64,000 bases of DNA from BOG-908 sp965199235 (GCA_965199235.1 CBDAQU010000002.1:1116001-1180000); one strand, 5' to 3'; numbered from the stretch's first letter, positions 28,549-37,389 are shown. Program-made: numbers and translations. Notes: generated by a model from the letters alone, not told the origin.

Positions 28549-29376
28549 GGTCAGGACTCACTACGTCAGCCAGAAGGTGACCGTAGCGGCGATGCAGATG
28601 GCTGAGAAGAAGGTGTGGGCGCATCGATCGTAGCGGGTGCTGATCCGGCGCCAGTCTTTGATGCGGCCGAACATGTTCTCGACGCGATGGCGCTGCCGGT
28701 AGAGTTCTTTGTTGTGGGCTATCGGGATCCTCCGGCAGCGCGTCGAGGGAATGCAAGGCGCAATGCCGCGCTTTATCAATCCGGCGCGAAACCAGTTGCT
28801 GTCATAGCCGCGGTCGCCGAGCAATTCGCGGGCTGGCGGCAGTGCGGGGAGGATCATCGCCGCCCCCTTGTGATCGCTCATCTGGCCTTCGCTGAGCAGC
28901 ATCACGACCGGGCGTCCCTGGCCATCACAAACGGCATGCAGCTTGGAGTTCAGGCCGCCCTTGGTTCGCCCGATACGGCGCGGAGAACCCCTTTTTTAAG
29001 CAAGCTGGCCGCAGTTCGGTGTGCCTTGAGATGCGTGGCGTCGATCATCAACCGGTCTGGCTCGCCCGCTTCGGCCACCAGGGCCGCGAAGATGCGTTCG
29101 AGAACACCGAGGCGGCTCCATCGCACAAAGCGATTGTAGAGCGTCTTGTGCGGGCCATAGCCGCGCGGTGCGTCACGCCATTGCAGGCCGTGGCGAATGA
29201 CGTAGACGATGCCGCTGACCACCCGCCGGTCGTCAACGCGGGGCAGCCCGCGTGACCGGGGGAAGAACGGCTCGATCCGCCGCATCTGCGCGCGGGACAG
29301 CTGGAACAACTCGGCCATCGGACACCTCCGACATGCTGAGAATCACACCGTGTCGAGCCGTGTAAAGGTTCTGACC
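28549..29376 (-). mobile_element. IS5-family element (IS427-like), 828 bp, CTAG target duplication
   Basis: Both ends show related terminal repeats (GGTCAGGAC at the left; the complement of the right end reads GGTCAGAAC). Each is flanked by CTAG (28545-28548 and 29377-29380), which fits IS5-group target duplication. It contains the two-frame transposase on the minus strand. Unlike its neighbours it looks structurally complete. Confidence 0.85.
28561..29318 (-). CDS. IS5-family transposase read in two frames (A6G4 slippery site)
   Basis: The first frame (29318-28950) gives MAELFQLSRAQMRRIEPFFP, VYVIRHGLQWRDAPRGYGPH, DRLMIDATHLKAHRTAAS. The second (from about 28990 to 28561) gives GRTKGGLNSKLHAVCDGQG, LPPARELLGDRGYDSNWF and HRVENMFGRIKDWRRISTRY with the catalytic glutamate. 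The frames overlap at AAAAAAGGGG (28997-28988 on the minus strand). The required -1 slip at such a run is the usual programmed frameshift of this IS group, so the enzyme may well be active. Confidence 0.85.
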
Positions 29377-29380
29377 CTAG

Positions 29381-29754
29381 CTGAGGCAAGGTGGTTCTAC
29401 CCTGCCAGTGACACCGGCCCGCCCGAGCATGTCGGTCTTCGCGACGTAGGACCTGCTTGCGTAGCCGGCACAGCGTGTCATGGGGCGGGCATAGAACGAC
29501 GGCCGCTACCTGCCTCCCTGGTGGCCACTATCTGCGACATGCTGGAACGACACACGCGCGAAGGCGACTCTCTCGGGCATGCCTAACCGCTATTCTTCGA
29601 AGCCGTGACGAGCTGCAGGTCGGCCGCCAGTCGGCCGGCGGCACTGATGCTGGTGGTGGCGGACGCGGATATGCGGCTTGGCACCGCTGCAGAAGCAAGT
29701 CGCTTGAAGCATCGTGCTATCGTGTCGGGGTGAGCGGCTGGCGTGCCGGCTCGC
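29381..29754. other. About 375 bp without an assignable gene
   Basis: This lies between the IS5 element and the end of the GAF-EAL gene. Minus-strand frames (for example 29583-29852) and plus-strand frames show no motif I recognise. The stretch probably includes terminator and remnant DNA. Confidence 0.4.
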
Positions 29755-31009
29755 TCACAGCAAGGCCTGACCCGGCCGGCCAAGCAGGTAGCCCTGCACG
29801 AGGTCGCAGTGCTGGTCGCGAAGGAAAGCGAGTTGTGACTCCGTTTCGACACCTTCTGCGCACAGCTTTATGCCGAGCTCGTGACCCAGCTGTATCACCG
29901 CCTTCACGACGCTCTCGGACCGTGTGCTGCGGCCGAGACCCGCAACGAAAGCTTTGTCCAATTTTACGAGGTCGAACGGGAAAGCTTCCAAATAACTCAG
30001 CGACGAGTAGCCCACGCCGAAATCGTCCAGCGCCAATTGGACGCCAAGGTCCTTAAGTTCTCGCATTTCGCACAGGGCGCGCTCGGCATCGTTGATTAGC
30101 AAACGTTCAGTCAGCTCGATTGTCAGACAGTCCGGCGACAGCCCAGTCCTATCAAGAACTTTGGAAATCAGGCGGGGGAGCATTGGCCGGGAAAGCCCGA
30201 ACCAGCGTGTGGAGACATTGATGGACACTTTGCGTCTGTTTCCCCAGGTCGCAATCTCCGCACACGCCACCCAGAGAACTGCACAGTCGATCTTGCTGAT
30301 TAGGCCCGAGCTTTCGGCCAAAGGGATGAAATCACTTGGCAAGGCAGGAACGCCACTTGCGCGAGTCCACCGTATCAGCGCTTCATGACCATAGATGTCG
30401 AGACTGTCCGTCTTCCTGATTGGCTGCCATTGCAGGGTGAATGGGCTGTTTGTTGCGGCACGGCGCAGCTCGTGCAGCAGCTTTTCGCGCACGCTGGCGA
30501 TTGGACGCGCTACGCGTATGATGTCCTGAATGGTTTCGCCAAGCTCGCGAAGCACGGCCACCTGACTATCGGAGACGGTGCCGGGCACTCGGTCCATGAC
30601 ACATAATGCGCCGACTGGTTGGCCATCGATCAGCCGCACCGGCATGCCGGCATAGAACCGCAGGGCAAACTGCTGTTCGACGACCGTGGGATTGTCGACT
30701 AAGCCTGGGTCGGCAAGCGCGTCCTCGACGATGAGCGGCCAATCGGGTTGTAGTATCGCGAGCGCACAAAAGGAGTTCTCGCGCGAGGTGCTTGTAGCCG
30801 GCAGATTTACTCCCCACGCGAAACAACTGCCGATCGGATGTGACTAAGGAAAGAGCGCCTAATGGACGCCTGAGAACGCGCGTGGCGAGTTCCGTTATGA
30901 GCTTGATGCGGCGGTCCTGTCTTCCCTCAAGCAAGCCGCTTTGGCACAGGGACGAAAGACGTTGGGCCTCATCTATAGGAAGCGCGGCTGCAGGCATAAA
31001 CATTCCCAA
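29755..31009 (-). pseudogene. GAF-EAL domain protein, frameshifted
   Basis: The N-terminal part (31009 to about 30812) reads AQRLSSLCQSGLLEG, ATRVLRRPLGALSLVTSDRQ LFRVG, the start of a GAF sensor. A one-base slip follows, after which VNLPATSTSRENSFCALAIL and FYAGMPVRLIDGQPVGALCV finish the GAF domain in the next frame. The C-terminal 240 residues are a complete EAL domain: YGHEALIRW (EAL), a SINVSTRWF segment, LTIELTER, LALDDFGVGYSSLSYL, KLDKAFV and AEGVETESQLAFL. EAL domains hydrolyse cyclic di-GMP, which controls exopolysaccharide and motility. The EAL half alone could still be made from internal starts near 30645. Confidence 0.8.
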
Positions 31010-31219
31010 TCCGCAATTCGGTCAGGTAATTGTTAGTGACTCGTTCAGGCTCGGTGGACTACAAACTGACGTAGTAATGACGGTCACACAATTCGTGGCT
31101 TGAGTAAAGTATGCTAGAGCCGTTTCACACCAAGGTGTTCATAGTAGCATAGGCGTATGTAGTTGGCGCAATCTTCGGCGCTGACTGGTATCAGAAGCGG
31201 ACAAATATCGCCTTGGCCT

Positions 31220-31650
31220 GTTGATTTCCGCTCGGAATTGACCCGGTTTTCCACCGAGATTCGAACTGGGTGAATTTATGGTTTGAGGGTCAAACTGCGG
31301 TCAAGCTTTGTTTTTCTCCTGTCGCTCCTTCGTTGAGGCCGTGCTGCCTTGAAGAGGAAGCTATCATTGCCGGTCTCGACGATGTGGCAGTGGTGCGTGA
31401 GGCGATCCAGCATGGCCGTCGTCATCTTGGCGGCGTCGCCGAAAACACCAACGACGTCCGACCGCAGATATTTGCGGATCGTGTTCCGCGACAGGCTCGT
31501 TGGCCGCGAAATCTCCCTTATCGAAAGCCGGTCTCGAAACGCCCAGCGGCGGAGCACGCTCGGCAACTCCATGTACGTCACTCCGGTGCCCCAGCTGAAA
31601 ACATCCGGGGTGAGGTCAAAACATGGGTCAATTCTCAGTGGAAATTTGGC
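31220..31650 (-). mobile_element. IS21 internal-deletion derivative
   Basis: The outer ends are inverted copies of each other (left TTGATTTCCGCTCGGAATTGACCC, approximately; right GGGTCAATTCTCAGTGGAAATT). Inside is a single short frame in which the start of istA is fused to the end of istB. The same left-end sequence recurs at 50266-50412. The element lacks the IstA catalytic core and the IstB ATPase site, so it could move only with outside help. Confidence 0.75.
31276..31572 (-). CDS. In-frame IstA-IstB fusion protein
   Basis: 98 residues from the ATG at 31572. Residues 1-39 (MELPSVLRRWAFRDRLSIRE, SRNTIRKYLRSD) are the helix-turn-helix of IstA. Residues 40 onward (VFGDAAKMTTAMLDRLTHHC, HIVETGNDSFLFKAARPQRR) are the C-terminus of IstB. 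About 700 residues of the two normal proteins are missing, yet the join keeps frame. If made, it would bind IS21 ends without transposase activity and might interfere with full-length elements (speculation). Confidence 0.75.
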   Translation of the reverse strand: MELPSVLRRWAFRDRLSIREISRPTSLSRNTIRKYLRSDVVGVFGDAAKMTTAMLDRLTHHCHIVETGNDSFLFKAARPQRRSDRRKTKLDRSLTLKP

Positions 31651-31652
31651 CG

Positions 31653-32483
31653 CTAGATGGAGTGCGCCCCTCGGAGTGGACAGAACCAAGCCGCCGTTTT
31701 GACCGTCTGCCGGGCGTGATGATCCTCGAACTGCGAGGGACCGAGGTATCCTAGCGCCGAGTGCAGCCGTCTTAAGTTGTAGATGTCGTCGATGAAGCGC
31801 AGAAGGTCGGCAGTGACGTCCTCGAACGTCTCGTAGGCCGCCAGGTAGACGGTTTCCACCTTCAACGTCTTCATGAAGCTTTCCGCCTTGGCGTTGTCAT
31901 AGGGGTTGCCGCGTCGACTCATCGAACTCGTCAAGCCATGAACGGCCAACAACGCGCGATACACTTCCGACGCGTATTGCGACTCCCTATCAGAGTGGTG
32001 AATGTAACCCTTTGCTGGCTGCCGGTTCCTGATGGCGGCCTTCAACGCCGCGACGGCGATGCGGGCATCCATGGAGCGGCTGGTGGCATAACCGACGACC
32101 TTGCGCGACCATGCATCCAGGATAGCAGCCAGGTAGACGAAGCCGCCGGGGATGGCGACGTAGGTCAGGTCCGCTACCCAGAGCTGATTAGGGCGACCGG
32201 GAACGATACCCTTGGCCAGGTCGGCGTAGATCGGTCCGGCATGGTTGCTAACGGTTGTCACGACGTAGCGCCGGCGCTGTTTTGGCTGCAAATCGTGTTC
32301 TCGCATCAGGCGACGTAGCTTCTTGCCGTTCACCACCACGCCCTGGTGGCGCAGCGCTGCCCCAACCCTTCGGTAGCCGTAGCACTCGAACTCGTCGCAG
32401 ATCGTGCCGAGCCGGGCGAGAATGCCGTCGTCAGGCAACGTGGCTGGCGGTGCGTCGTAGAAGGTGGATCGCGTGAGCCCCAT
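31653..32483 (-). CDS. IS3-family transposase OrfB
   Basis: 276 residues with the rve DDE core: QLWVADLTYVAIPGGFVYLA (first D), GYIHHSDRESQYASEVYRAL (second D; the usual G of HSDRGSQY is E here) and RGNPYDNAKAESFMKTLKVE (E). The normal stop after the TVKTAA segment seems to have been lost. The frame reads through the terminal repeat and stops at a TAG in flanking DNA at 31655-31653. OrfB is normally expressed by frameshifting from OrfA, which is broken here. Confidence 0.88.
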   Translation of the reverse strand: MGLTRSTFYDAPPATLPDDGILARLGTICDEFECYGYRRVGAALRHQGVVVNGKKLRRLMREHDLQPKQRRRYVVTTVSNHAGPIYADLAKGIVPGRPNQLWVADLTYVAIPGGFVYLAAILDAWSRKVVGYATSRSMDARIAVAALKAAIRNRQPAKGYIHHSDRESQYASEVYRALLAVHGLTSSMSRRGNPYDNAKAESFMKTLKVETVYLAAYETFEDVTADLLRFIDDIYNLRRLHSALGYLGPSQFEDHHARQTVKTAAWFCPLRGAHSI

Positions 32484-32909
32484 CAGCTTGCACCCCCTGC
32501 TGACGGAGACGCCGCGGGGCCGGTAGCGACGGAGGTGGTCGCGCTTCTGGGCCGGGGAGCATGCTTCAAAGCCCCCTTTAGCAGCTCGATCTCGAGCGCC
32601 TAACGTCTAACCAGACGCTCGAGGGCCGCGATCTTGGCTCCGTATTCTTGCATCAGGTCTGCCGCCTGCAAGTCCTCATCCAAGGCGCCGGCCTAGAACT
32701 TGCCGACCCAGATCCGGATCAGCTACCGCAAAATGTCGTGCTGCCTGGACAGCGCGTGGAGCGTCTCGCCCGCGATGAACTCCTCAGCACCTGCCGTTTG
32801 AATGCGGCGCTGTGAGATCGGTGCTTCGTCATGACTTCCATTCTCCGGAAGCCCAGCAAAGGGGGTCAATTCAATTGTTCATTCTGTCTACTCCGAGAGG
32901 CGCACTCCA
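31658..32909 (-). mobile_element. IS3-family element, 1252 bp, AGA target duplication
   Basis: The ends are inverted repeats of about 27 bases: TGGAGTGCGCCCCTCGGAGT on the left, and the complement of the right end reads TGGAGTGCGCCTCTCGGAGT. Both sides carry the 3-bp duplication AGA (31655-31657 and 32910-32912). It contains orfB and a decayed orfA on the minus strand. On the right it interrupts a Ku gene and on the left it abuts the IS21 derivative. Confidence 0.9.
32484..32832 (-). pseudogene. IS3 OrfA, broken
   Basis: It begins MTKHRSHSAAFKRQVL at 32832. The normal OrfA continuation (FIAGETLHALSRQHDI, LIRIWVGKFEAGALDEDLQA, ALEIELLKGALKHA) is readable only by switching frames, with several stops (for example in the CGGTAG and TTCTAG codons). 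The helix-turn-helix and leucine-zipper functions needed for transposition are therefore lost. Confidence 0.85.
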
Positions 32910-32912
32910 AGA

Positions 32913-33294
32913 CGGGTCCATTATATGTGGAACTCAACAGCTGATCGACGCGAAGATCAAGGGCGAAGGCGTGGCAGCCGAGAAAGAGGTTGCTCCGAGA
33001 ACGGGCAATTTTGTCGATCTTATGGCTGCCCTCACGCGAAGCCTGGGTGAGAGCACTAAGGTACCACCTAGCCGTGATTTGGCGCCGGCTCCGGTGGCCA
33101 AAGCACCTAGAGGTGCGAAGGCTCCCAATCCAGACGACTTACGTCGACAGTCTGTCTTCAAGCTGCCGATTGAGGGGGGTCAGAAACAAAAGTCGGCTCG
33201 TTCCAGCGTCGAGGTCGTTAAGGCGAAGCCGGAGCAGAAGCCACCCGCACGCGACGCAAGGCTTGAGGAGCAACAGAACCCGCGCCGTCGGTAG
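32913..33294 (+). pseudogene. ku: Ku protein C-terminal fragment, cut by IS3
   Basis: Directly after the IS3 target duplication the frame reads LIDAKIKGEGVAAEKEV, then NFVDLMAALTRSLGESTKVP, followed by a basic, proline-rich tail ending NPRRR. The LI.AKIKG...VVDLM.AL..SL pattern is the C-terminal region of bacterial Ku, the end-binding protein of non-homologous end joining that recruits LigD. The Ku core beta-barrel is absent; it should lie beyond the IS3 element but IS21 sequence is found there instead. The gene is therefore dead. Confidence 0.8.
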
Positions 33295-33419
33295 CATGAT
33301 ACGCAATATGCAAACGAAAGGGTAGTGTCTCAGTTTGAATTTCCTAAGATTAAGACACCCTAGCGCACCCGGCCGTTCCTGCTTATGGTATGCTTAGCGG
33401 TAAGCAGGAGGACGAGCGC

Positions 33420-33596
33420 ATGGATAAAGCCGAGTATTACCGCCTTGATTTGATCCGCGAAAGAGCGGCTCGAAGACTCGAGGTCTTAGCAATGGGAGAC
33501 CCAGAGACTGAGCCGGGCGAGACTGATAAGACAAAGCGCACAATAGCCGAATGTGAGGCGTCAATGCAGCGTCTGAAGCGGGCCGACAATGCCTAA
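33420..33596 (+). CDS. Small hypothetical protein, 58 residues
   Basis: ATG at 33420 with AGGAGG seven to eight bases upstream. The protein is charged and helical (KAEYYRLDLIRERAARRLEV, KTKRTIAECEASMQRLKRAD). Its stop overlaps the start of the next gene by eight bases, so the two are cotranslated. I do not recognise a family. Confidence 0.65.
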   Translation: MDKAEYYRLDLIRERAARRLEVLAMGDPETEPGETDKTKRTIAECEASMQRLKRADNA

Positions 33597-33813
33597 AGGC
33601 CCCCGAGGCGTGTCCCGCCCCGCCGACGTGATCGGCAACGCTGTGCGAGTGGCTCGCATCGCCACGGGCGAGGAGGAAGAGACGCCCCCACCCGTCAGCC
33701 CAGGCGCGGCGCTGGGAAAGCTGGGTGGGGAGGCTCGGGCGCGGAACATGACGCCGGAGCAGCGGGCCGAGCAGGCTAAGAAGGCAGCGGCGAAGCGGTG
33801 GGGGAAGGATTAG
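33589..33813 (+). CDS. Small conserved hypothetical protein, GG-RA..MTPEQR type
   Basis: 74 residues. The C-terminal GGEARARNMTPEQRAEQAKK AAAKRW motif occurs in many small basic proteins of alphaproteobacterial plasmids and prophages, where it looks like a short nucleic-acid-binding tail; the function is unknown. It overlaps the 58-residue gene upstream and, by four bases, the 3' end of the convergent ATPase gene. Confidence 0.65.
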   Translation: MPKGPRGVSRPADVIGNAVRVARIATGEEEETPPPVSPGAALGKLGGEARARNMTPEQRAEQAKKAAAKRWGKD

Positions 33814-35255
33814 GCAGACGCCGCATCAAGCGCATCCCGAATCGGTTGAGATACAATTTGTCGTTCTTCGGATGACGAGCAATTTTTAGCCCAAGAAGCC
33901 GCTAACGCTTGCCAGAGAATATCGCCTCCAAGAGTTAGCCTATCGGCAGCAAGCTTTACCCAGTCGTGATGATTGGCCATTGTCATAGATACGTTTAGAG
34001 CGTCGATTGTTTCCGAAGGGCTGCGTCCAATTCGGCTTGCTATATCAGGCCAGTTCGCCGAGCATAAAGCTTCAAACACTACGCGTTCGGGAGCGTCTTC
34101 GCCTGGAATAACTATGCATCCAGGGGCAGCAGCTTGATCCCCGTCGAGATACACTAAGGATGGTCGCGGAAAACGGTTTTGACTCGCCATTATGCCAAGA
34201 GCCATGCCGACCGAAGCTGCGCCGTATGGAATGATTTTCGATCTACTCAGTAGTTCTCTGTCTGAGACAACTAAAATTTCTGATACAAGCGTAGCGGCTT
34301 TTGTATCCTCTACGTAGACGTCGCACTCAGGGTGCTGTTCATCGTCCATTCTTGTCATCGCAAACTCTGGGCTAACACCCACGACAGCGGTTTTTCCGCC
34401 AGCGCCATCCATAAGATAAATGCGCGCTTCTGGCGGTAACTCATCCAATATGTATGGTGAATGCGTTGTGAGTACAATCTGCAGCTCCTGCTCCCTAGCG
34501 ATGCGCGCTAAATCTCTCATTAGCCTTCTCTGCGCTCTTGGATGAAGAGACGTTTCCAGCTCATCAATGAGAACAATACCGTATCGTGGATAGTCTACTG
34601 CCAACAGTTCCGCAGCGGCTATTTCCCCAGCCCCCTGATGAAAGCCTGAATACCTTAGACCTTGCACCTCCAAGACTGGAATTGGTTTGTCCGAGCCGGC
34701 ATCGGTTACGGATATTCCCGCTCCTATATAGTTTTTTCCAACAATATTTGTTAATCGCGCGAGTCTAGCAACGTCGAATGGCTTAAATGTCCCTTCACTG
34801 ACACCTGTTTTTAACAGTTTTGAATAGCCAACTCTCGCTCCGACAGGCTGAATTCTCCTTAAATCGACATATTCCACCTGCCTTTCGGGGCGGTCGGGAT
34901 TGCCGCGCCACCTATTGGACGGTTTCCTTACTGCATGAGTTTGAGATTGCGTCCCTTGTCGATATGAAAAACGGATGGTTGCTCCAACTATGCGTTCATA
35001 CGGCGTGTCGGGGTAGAAATCCGATGCATACCTGTCTTTCGGACTCGATTTATAGACTGCTGCCGCCGCTTGCAGGACCGTGCTTTTGCCAGAACCGTTC
35101 TCTCCCACGATGGCCACGACGGGAAATTGAAAGTCAATTCGCTGTCCGGTCCATCCTCGGATGCCGCTGATCTCCATCCACTCAAGCCTTTTTGGCCATC
35201 CGGTTCCTGTCGCCCATTTGTTTTGAAGTCTGCGCATCTCGCTTGAAAGTGTCAT
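33810..35255 (-). CDS. OLD-like AAA ATPase with TOPRIM-like C-terminus
   Basis: 481 residues from the ATG at 35255. It starts with an SMC/ABC-type ATPase: WMEISGIRGWTGQRIDFQF, Walker A GENGSGKST at 51-59, a GAGE signature-like segment, the Walker B block GIVLIDELETSLHP and LTTHSPYIL (H-loop). The last 170 residues show CDVYVEDTKAATLVSEIL and LVYLDGDQ, resembling the acidic motifs of TOPRIM nuclease domains. OLD-family proteins of this build often act in phage defence (Gabija GajA, retron effectors, P2 Old). No UvrD-type helicase partner or reverse transcriptase is adjacent, so a lone OLD-like defence ATPase is the best inference. Confidence 0.75.
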   Translation of the reverse strand: MTLSSEMRRLQNKWATGTGWPKRLEWMEISGIRGWTGQRIDFQFPVVAIVGENGSGKSTVLQAAAAVYKSSPKDRYASDFYPDTPYERIVGATIRFSYRQGTQSQTHAVRKPSNRWRGNPDRPERQVEYVDLRRIQPVGARVGYSKLLKTGVSEGTFKPFDVARLARLTNIVGKNYIGAGISVTDAGSDKPIPVLEVQGLRYSGFHQGAGEIAAAELLAVDYPRYGIVLIDELETSLHPRAQRRLMRDLARIAREQELQIVLTTHSPYILDELPPEARIYLMDGAGGKTAVVGVSPEFAMTRMDDEQHPECDVYVEDTKAATLVSEILVVSDRELLSRSKIIPYGAASVGMALGIMASQNRFPRPSLVYLDGDQAAAPGCIVIPGEDAPERVVFEALCSANWPDIASRIGRSPSETIDALNVSMTMANHHDWVKLAADRLTLGGDILWQALAASWAKNCSSSEERQIVSQPIRDALDAASA

Positions 35256-35456
35256 TGCCGGCGCGTCTCCCTTGCAACTACCGCGTTGACGCGGGGCTGA
35301 TGTCGGGTTAGTGCCGGGTTGTAGGCATTTTAGCAACGCTTGATTACCGGATAACTTGACTAAGCCCCGGTAGGAGGCCGTATCGCCAACCACAATACCT
35401 ATGATGAAGCTGCAAATGTGCTTGACGGTAGGCATAAGAGTTCACTACAAAGTGGC

Positions 35457-36329
35457 ATGGCCAACAAGCTCCCCCTCGCGACCCGCGTTCAAATCCTCTC
35501 CATGCTCTGCGAGGGCAGTTCAATGCGCTCGATCAGCCGGGTGGCCGACGTGTCGATCAACACGGTTGCCAAGCTGCTGGCCGAGGCGGGCGAGGCCTGC
35601 ATCGCCCACCACGACGAGACGGTGCGCGGTGTGCAGTCCAAGCGGGTTCAGTGCGACGAAATCTGGAGCTTTGTTTACGCCAAGAAGAAGAACGTCGAGA
35701 CGGCCAAAGCCGCCCCGGAAGGCGCTGGCGATTGCTGGACGTGGACGGCGATCGACGCCGATACCAAGCTGATCGTCTCCTATCTGGTGGCCAAGCGTGA
35801 CGCCCCCTCCGCCCACGTGTTCATGCAGGACGTTGCCTCGCGCCTGGCCAACCGAGTGCAGCTCACCACGGACGCGTTGAAGTCCTATCTGGACGCGGTA
35901 GAGGACGCGTTCGGCGGCGATATCGACTATGCCAAGCTGGTCAAGCTCTACGGCCCTGGCGCCGAGTCAGCGGGCCGCTACAGCCCTGCCGAGTGTATCG
36001 GCGCTCGCAAGGAGCGGATGATGGGAAACCCTGACAAGGCGCACGTCTCCACATCCTACGTAGAGCGCCAGAACCTCACCATGCGTATGTCCATGCGCCG
36101 GTTCACGCGCCTAACTAATGCTTTCAGCAAGAAGCACGAAAGCCACGAGCACGCGATCGCGCTCTACTTCACATTTTATAACTTCGTGCGGATGCACAAG
36201 ACGCTGAAGTGCAGCCCGGCGATGGCGGCGGGCCTGTCCACTACCTTGTGGAGCATGGAGGACGTCGTGGCGCTGATCGACGATCGAGCGGCAGCGGCAA
36301 AGCGGCCAACCATTTACAAGAAGTCATAG
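35457..36329 (+). CDS. IS1-like transposase
   Basis: 290 residues from the ATG at 35457. The N-terminal helix-turn-helix (RVQILSMLCEGSSMRSISRV, INTVAKLLAEAG) is followed by a DDE core: RVQCDEIWSFVYAKKKN (D), QLTTDALKSYLDAVEDAFGG (D) and TSYVERQNLTMRMSMRRFTR (E), the IS1-type arrangement. I did not find flanking inverted repeats. Such single transposase genes are common cargo between accessory genes. It lies 90 bases before the methyltransferase and 200 after the ATPase start. Confidence 0.85.
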   Translation: MANKLPLATRVQILSMLCEGSSMRSISRVADVSINTVAKLLAEAGEACIAHHDETVRGVQSKRVQCDEIWSFVYAKKKNVETAKAAPEGAGDCWTWTAIDADTKLIVSYLVAKRDAPSAHVFMQDVASRLANRVQLTTDALKSYLDAVEDAFGGDIDYAKLVKLYGPGAESAGRYSPAECIGARKERMMGNPDKAHVSTSYVERQNLTMRMSMRRFTRLTNAFSKKHESHEHAIALYFTFYNFVRMHKTLKCSPAMAAGLSTTLWSMEDVVALIDDRAAAAKRPTIYKKS

Positions 36330-36418
36330 ACCAGAACTGCAAAAGACTCGACTCGACTCCGGACCGATTTGCAATTGCGGTGAAGGCATGCGATTCTTCA
36401 GAAGTTGAAGGAGCCGAC

Positions 36419-37099
36419 ATGCAAAATACCTCACACGCTGTTATGGCTCAAAGAGTTGAGCCCGACGACAGTCCGGATGACTTTCCTACGCCGCCCTGGG
36501 CCACGCGAGCTCTTTTGGAGCATGTCATAATCGATAAGGCGTCTTTGAAATCGCAGGTTTGCCTTGAACCAGCTTGCGGAGCTGGTCACATGGCAAAGGT
36601 CCTAAAAGGATACTTTGGAGAAGTCGTCTGCTCCGATGCGTATGATTATGGTTACGCGCAGGTTCGAGATTTTATGACATCTTCTTGTGAGGCTGGCGGG
36701 GTGGATTGGTTGATAACCAACCCACCGTTTAGGCTTGCAGAAGAGTTCGTCTTGCGAGGCCTGGCTGTCGCAAAGACTGGCGTCGCCATTTTGGCAAGAA
36801 CTGTATTTTTAGAAAGCGTGGGGAGGTATGAGCGTATATTCCGAAACACTCCCCCAAGCGCGTTTGCTCAGTTTGTCGAGCGCGTCCCAATGGTCCGAGG
36901 CAGGCTAGACAGCAAAGCAAGCACGGCAACCGGCTATGCTTGGCTCGTCTGGGACAAGAGGCGTAGCGGTGGATCGCGCGTGGTGTGGATACCGCCGTGT
37001 CGCAAAGCACTGGAGCGGGGAACCGATTACTTGCCAGCGCACGCCGCTCAGTCTTCGTTAGTGTCAAACCGTGCGGCGGCTTGCGTAAGCAGGGTGTGA
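36419..37099 (+). CDS. Phage-type DNA methyltransferase-like protein
   Basis: 226 residues from the ATG at 36419, which has GAAGGAG seven bases upstream; longer versions extend into the transposase gene. SAM-binding motif I reads VCLEPACGAGHMAKVLKGYF, and the catalytic motif IV is DWLITNPPFRLAEEFVLRGL (NPPF, typical of N6-adenine methyltransferases). The opening DDFPTPPWATRALLEHV block is usual in phage and plasmid enzymes of this type. No cognate endonuclease is adjacent, so it is probably an orphan methyltransferase that protects a mobile element from restriction. Confidence 0.82.
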   Translation: MQNTSHAVMAQRVEPDDSPDDFPTPPWATRALLEHVIIDKASLKSQVCLEPACGAGHMAKVLKGYFGEVVCSDAYDYGYAQVRDFMTSSCEAGGVDWLITNPPFRLAEEFVLRGLAVAKTGVAILARTVFLESVGRYERIFRNTPPSAFAQFVERVPMVRGRLDSKASTATGYAWLVWDKRRSGGSRVVWIPPCRKALERGTDYLPAHAAQSSLVSNRAAACVSRV

Positions 37100-37389
37100 G
37101 CCTTAGCCAAGCTTTCAGCGTCGTTCTTTGCCAAGAGCTTTAGCGCCTGCTGAACCGTATCCCGAAGCACACGCCCTTTGATTCCAGGCGGGCCAGAAGG
37201 CGGGAGTTGTTCAGCTGACGCCGCTTGACCCGGGCCGAACTTGCCGTCTTTGGCCTCTGCCACCCGGCCCTGGTTCACGCCAAACCAAGCAGCTATGTCA
37301 TGGTCACGGTCGCCACGCCCACTCATACCTAAGATTGTAGGAACGTCTGTCTGAGTAAGCGCATAACCACTTGGCCTGCCTTTTGGCAT
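37048..37389 (-). CDS. Small conserved hypothetical protein with HTH-like segment
   Basis: 113 residues. The segment DHDIAAWFGVNQGRVAEAKD looks like a helix-turn-helix of the kind found in small alphaproteobacterial plasmid/phage proteins, followed by LPPSGPPGIKGRVLR and a helical tail. The gene is convergent with the methyltransferase and the two coding regions overlap by 52 bases. Regulatory or structural role unknown. Confidence 0.6.
   Translation of the reverse strand: MPKGRPSGYALTQTDVPTILGMSGRGDRDHDIAAWFGVNQGRVAEAKDGKFGPGQAASAEQLPPSGPPGIKGRVLRDTVQQALKLLAKNDAESLAKAHTLLTQAAARFDTNED

Noticed and set aside
28988..28997. A6G4 run in the IS5 transposase as a disabling frameshift
   Set aside because: This position and direction match the programmed -1 frameshift of the IS group, so I treat the two frames as one functional gene.
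33810..37099. A two-gene BREX/DISARM- or Gabija-type system made of the ATPase and the methyltransferase
   Set aside because: They are on opposite strands with a transposase between them, and no other component of those systems is present.
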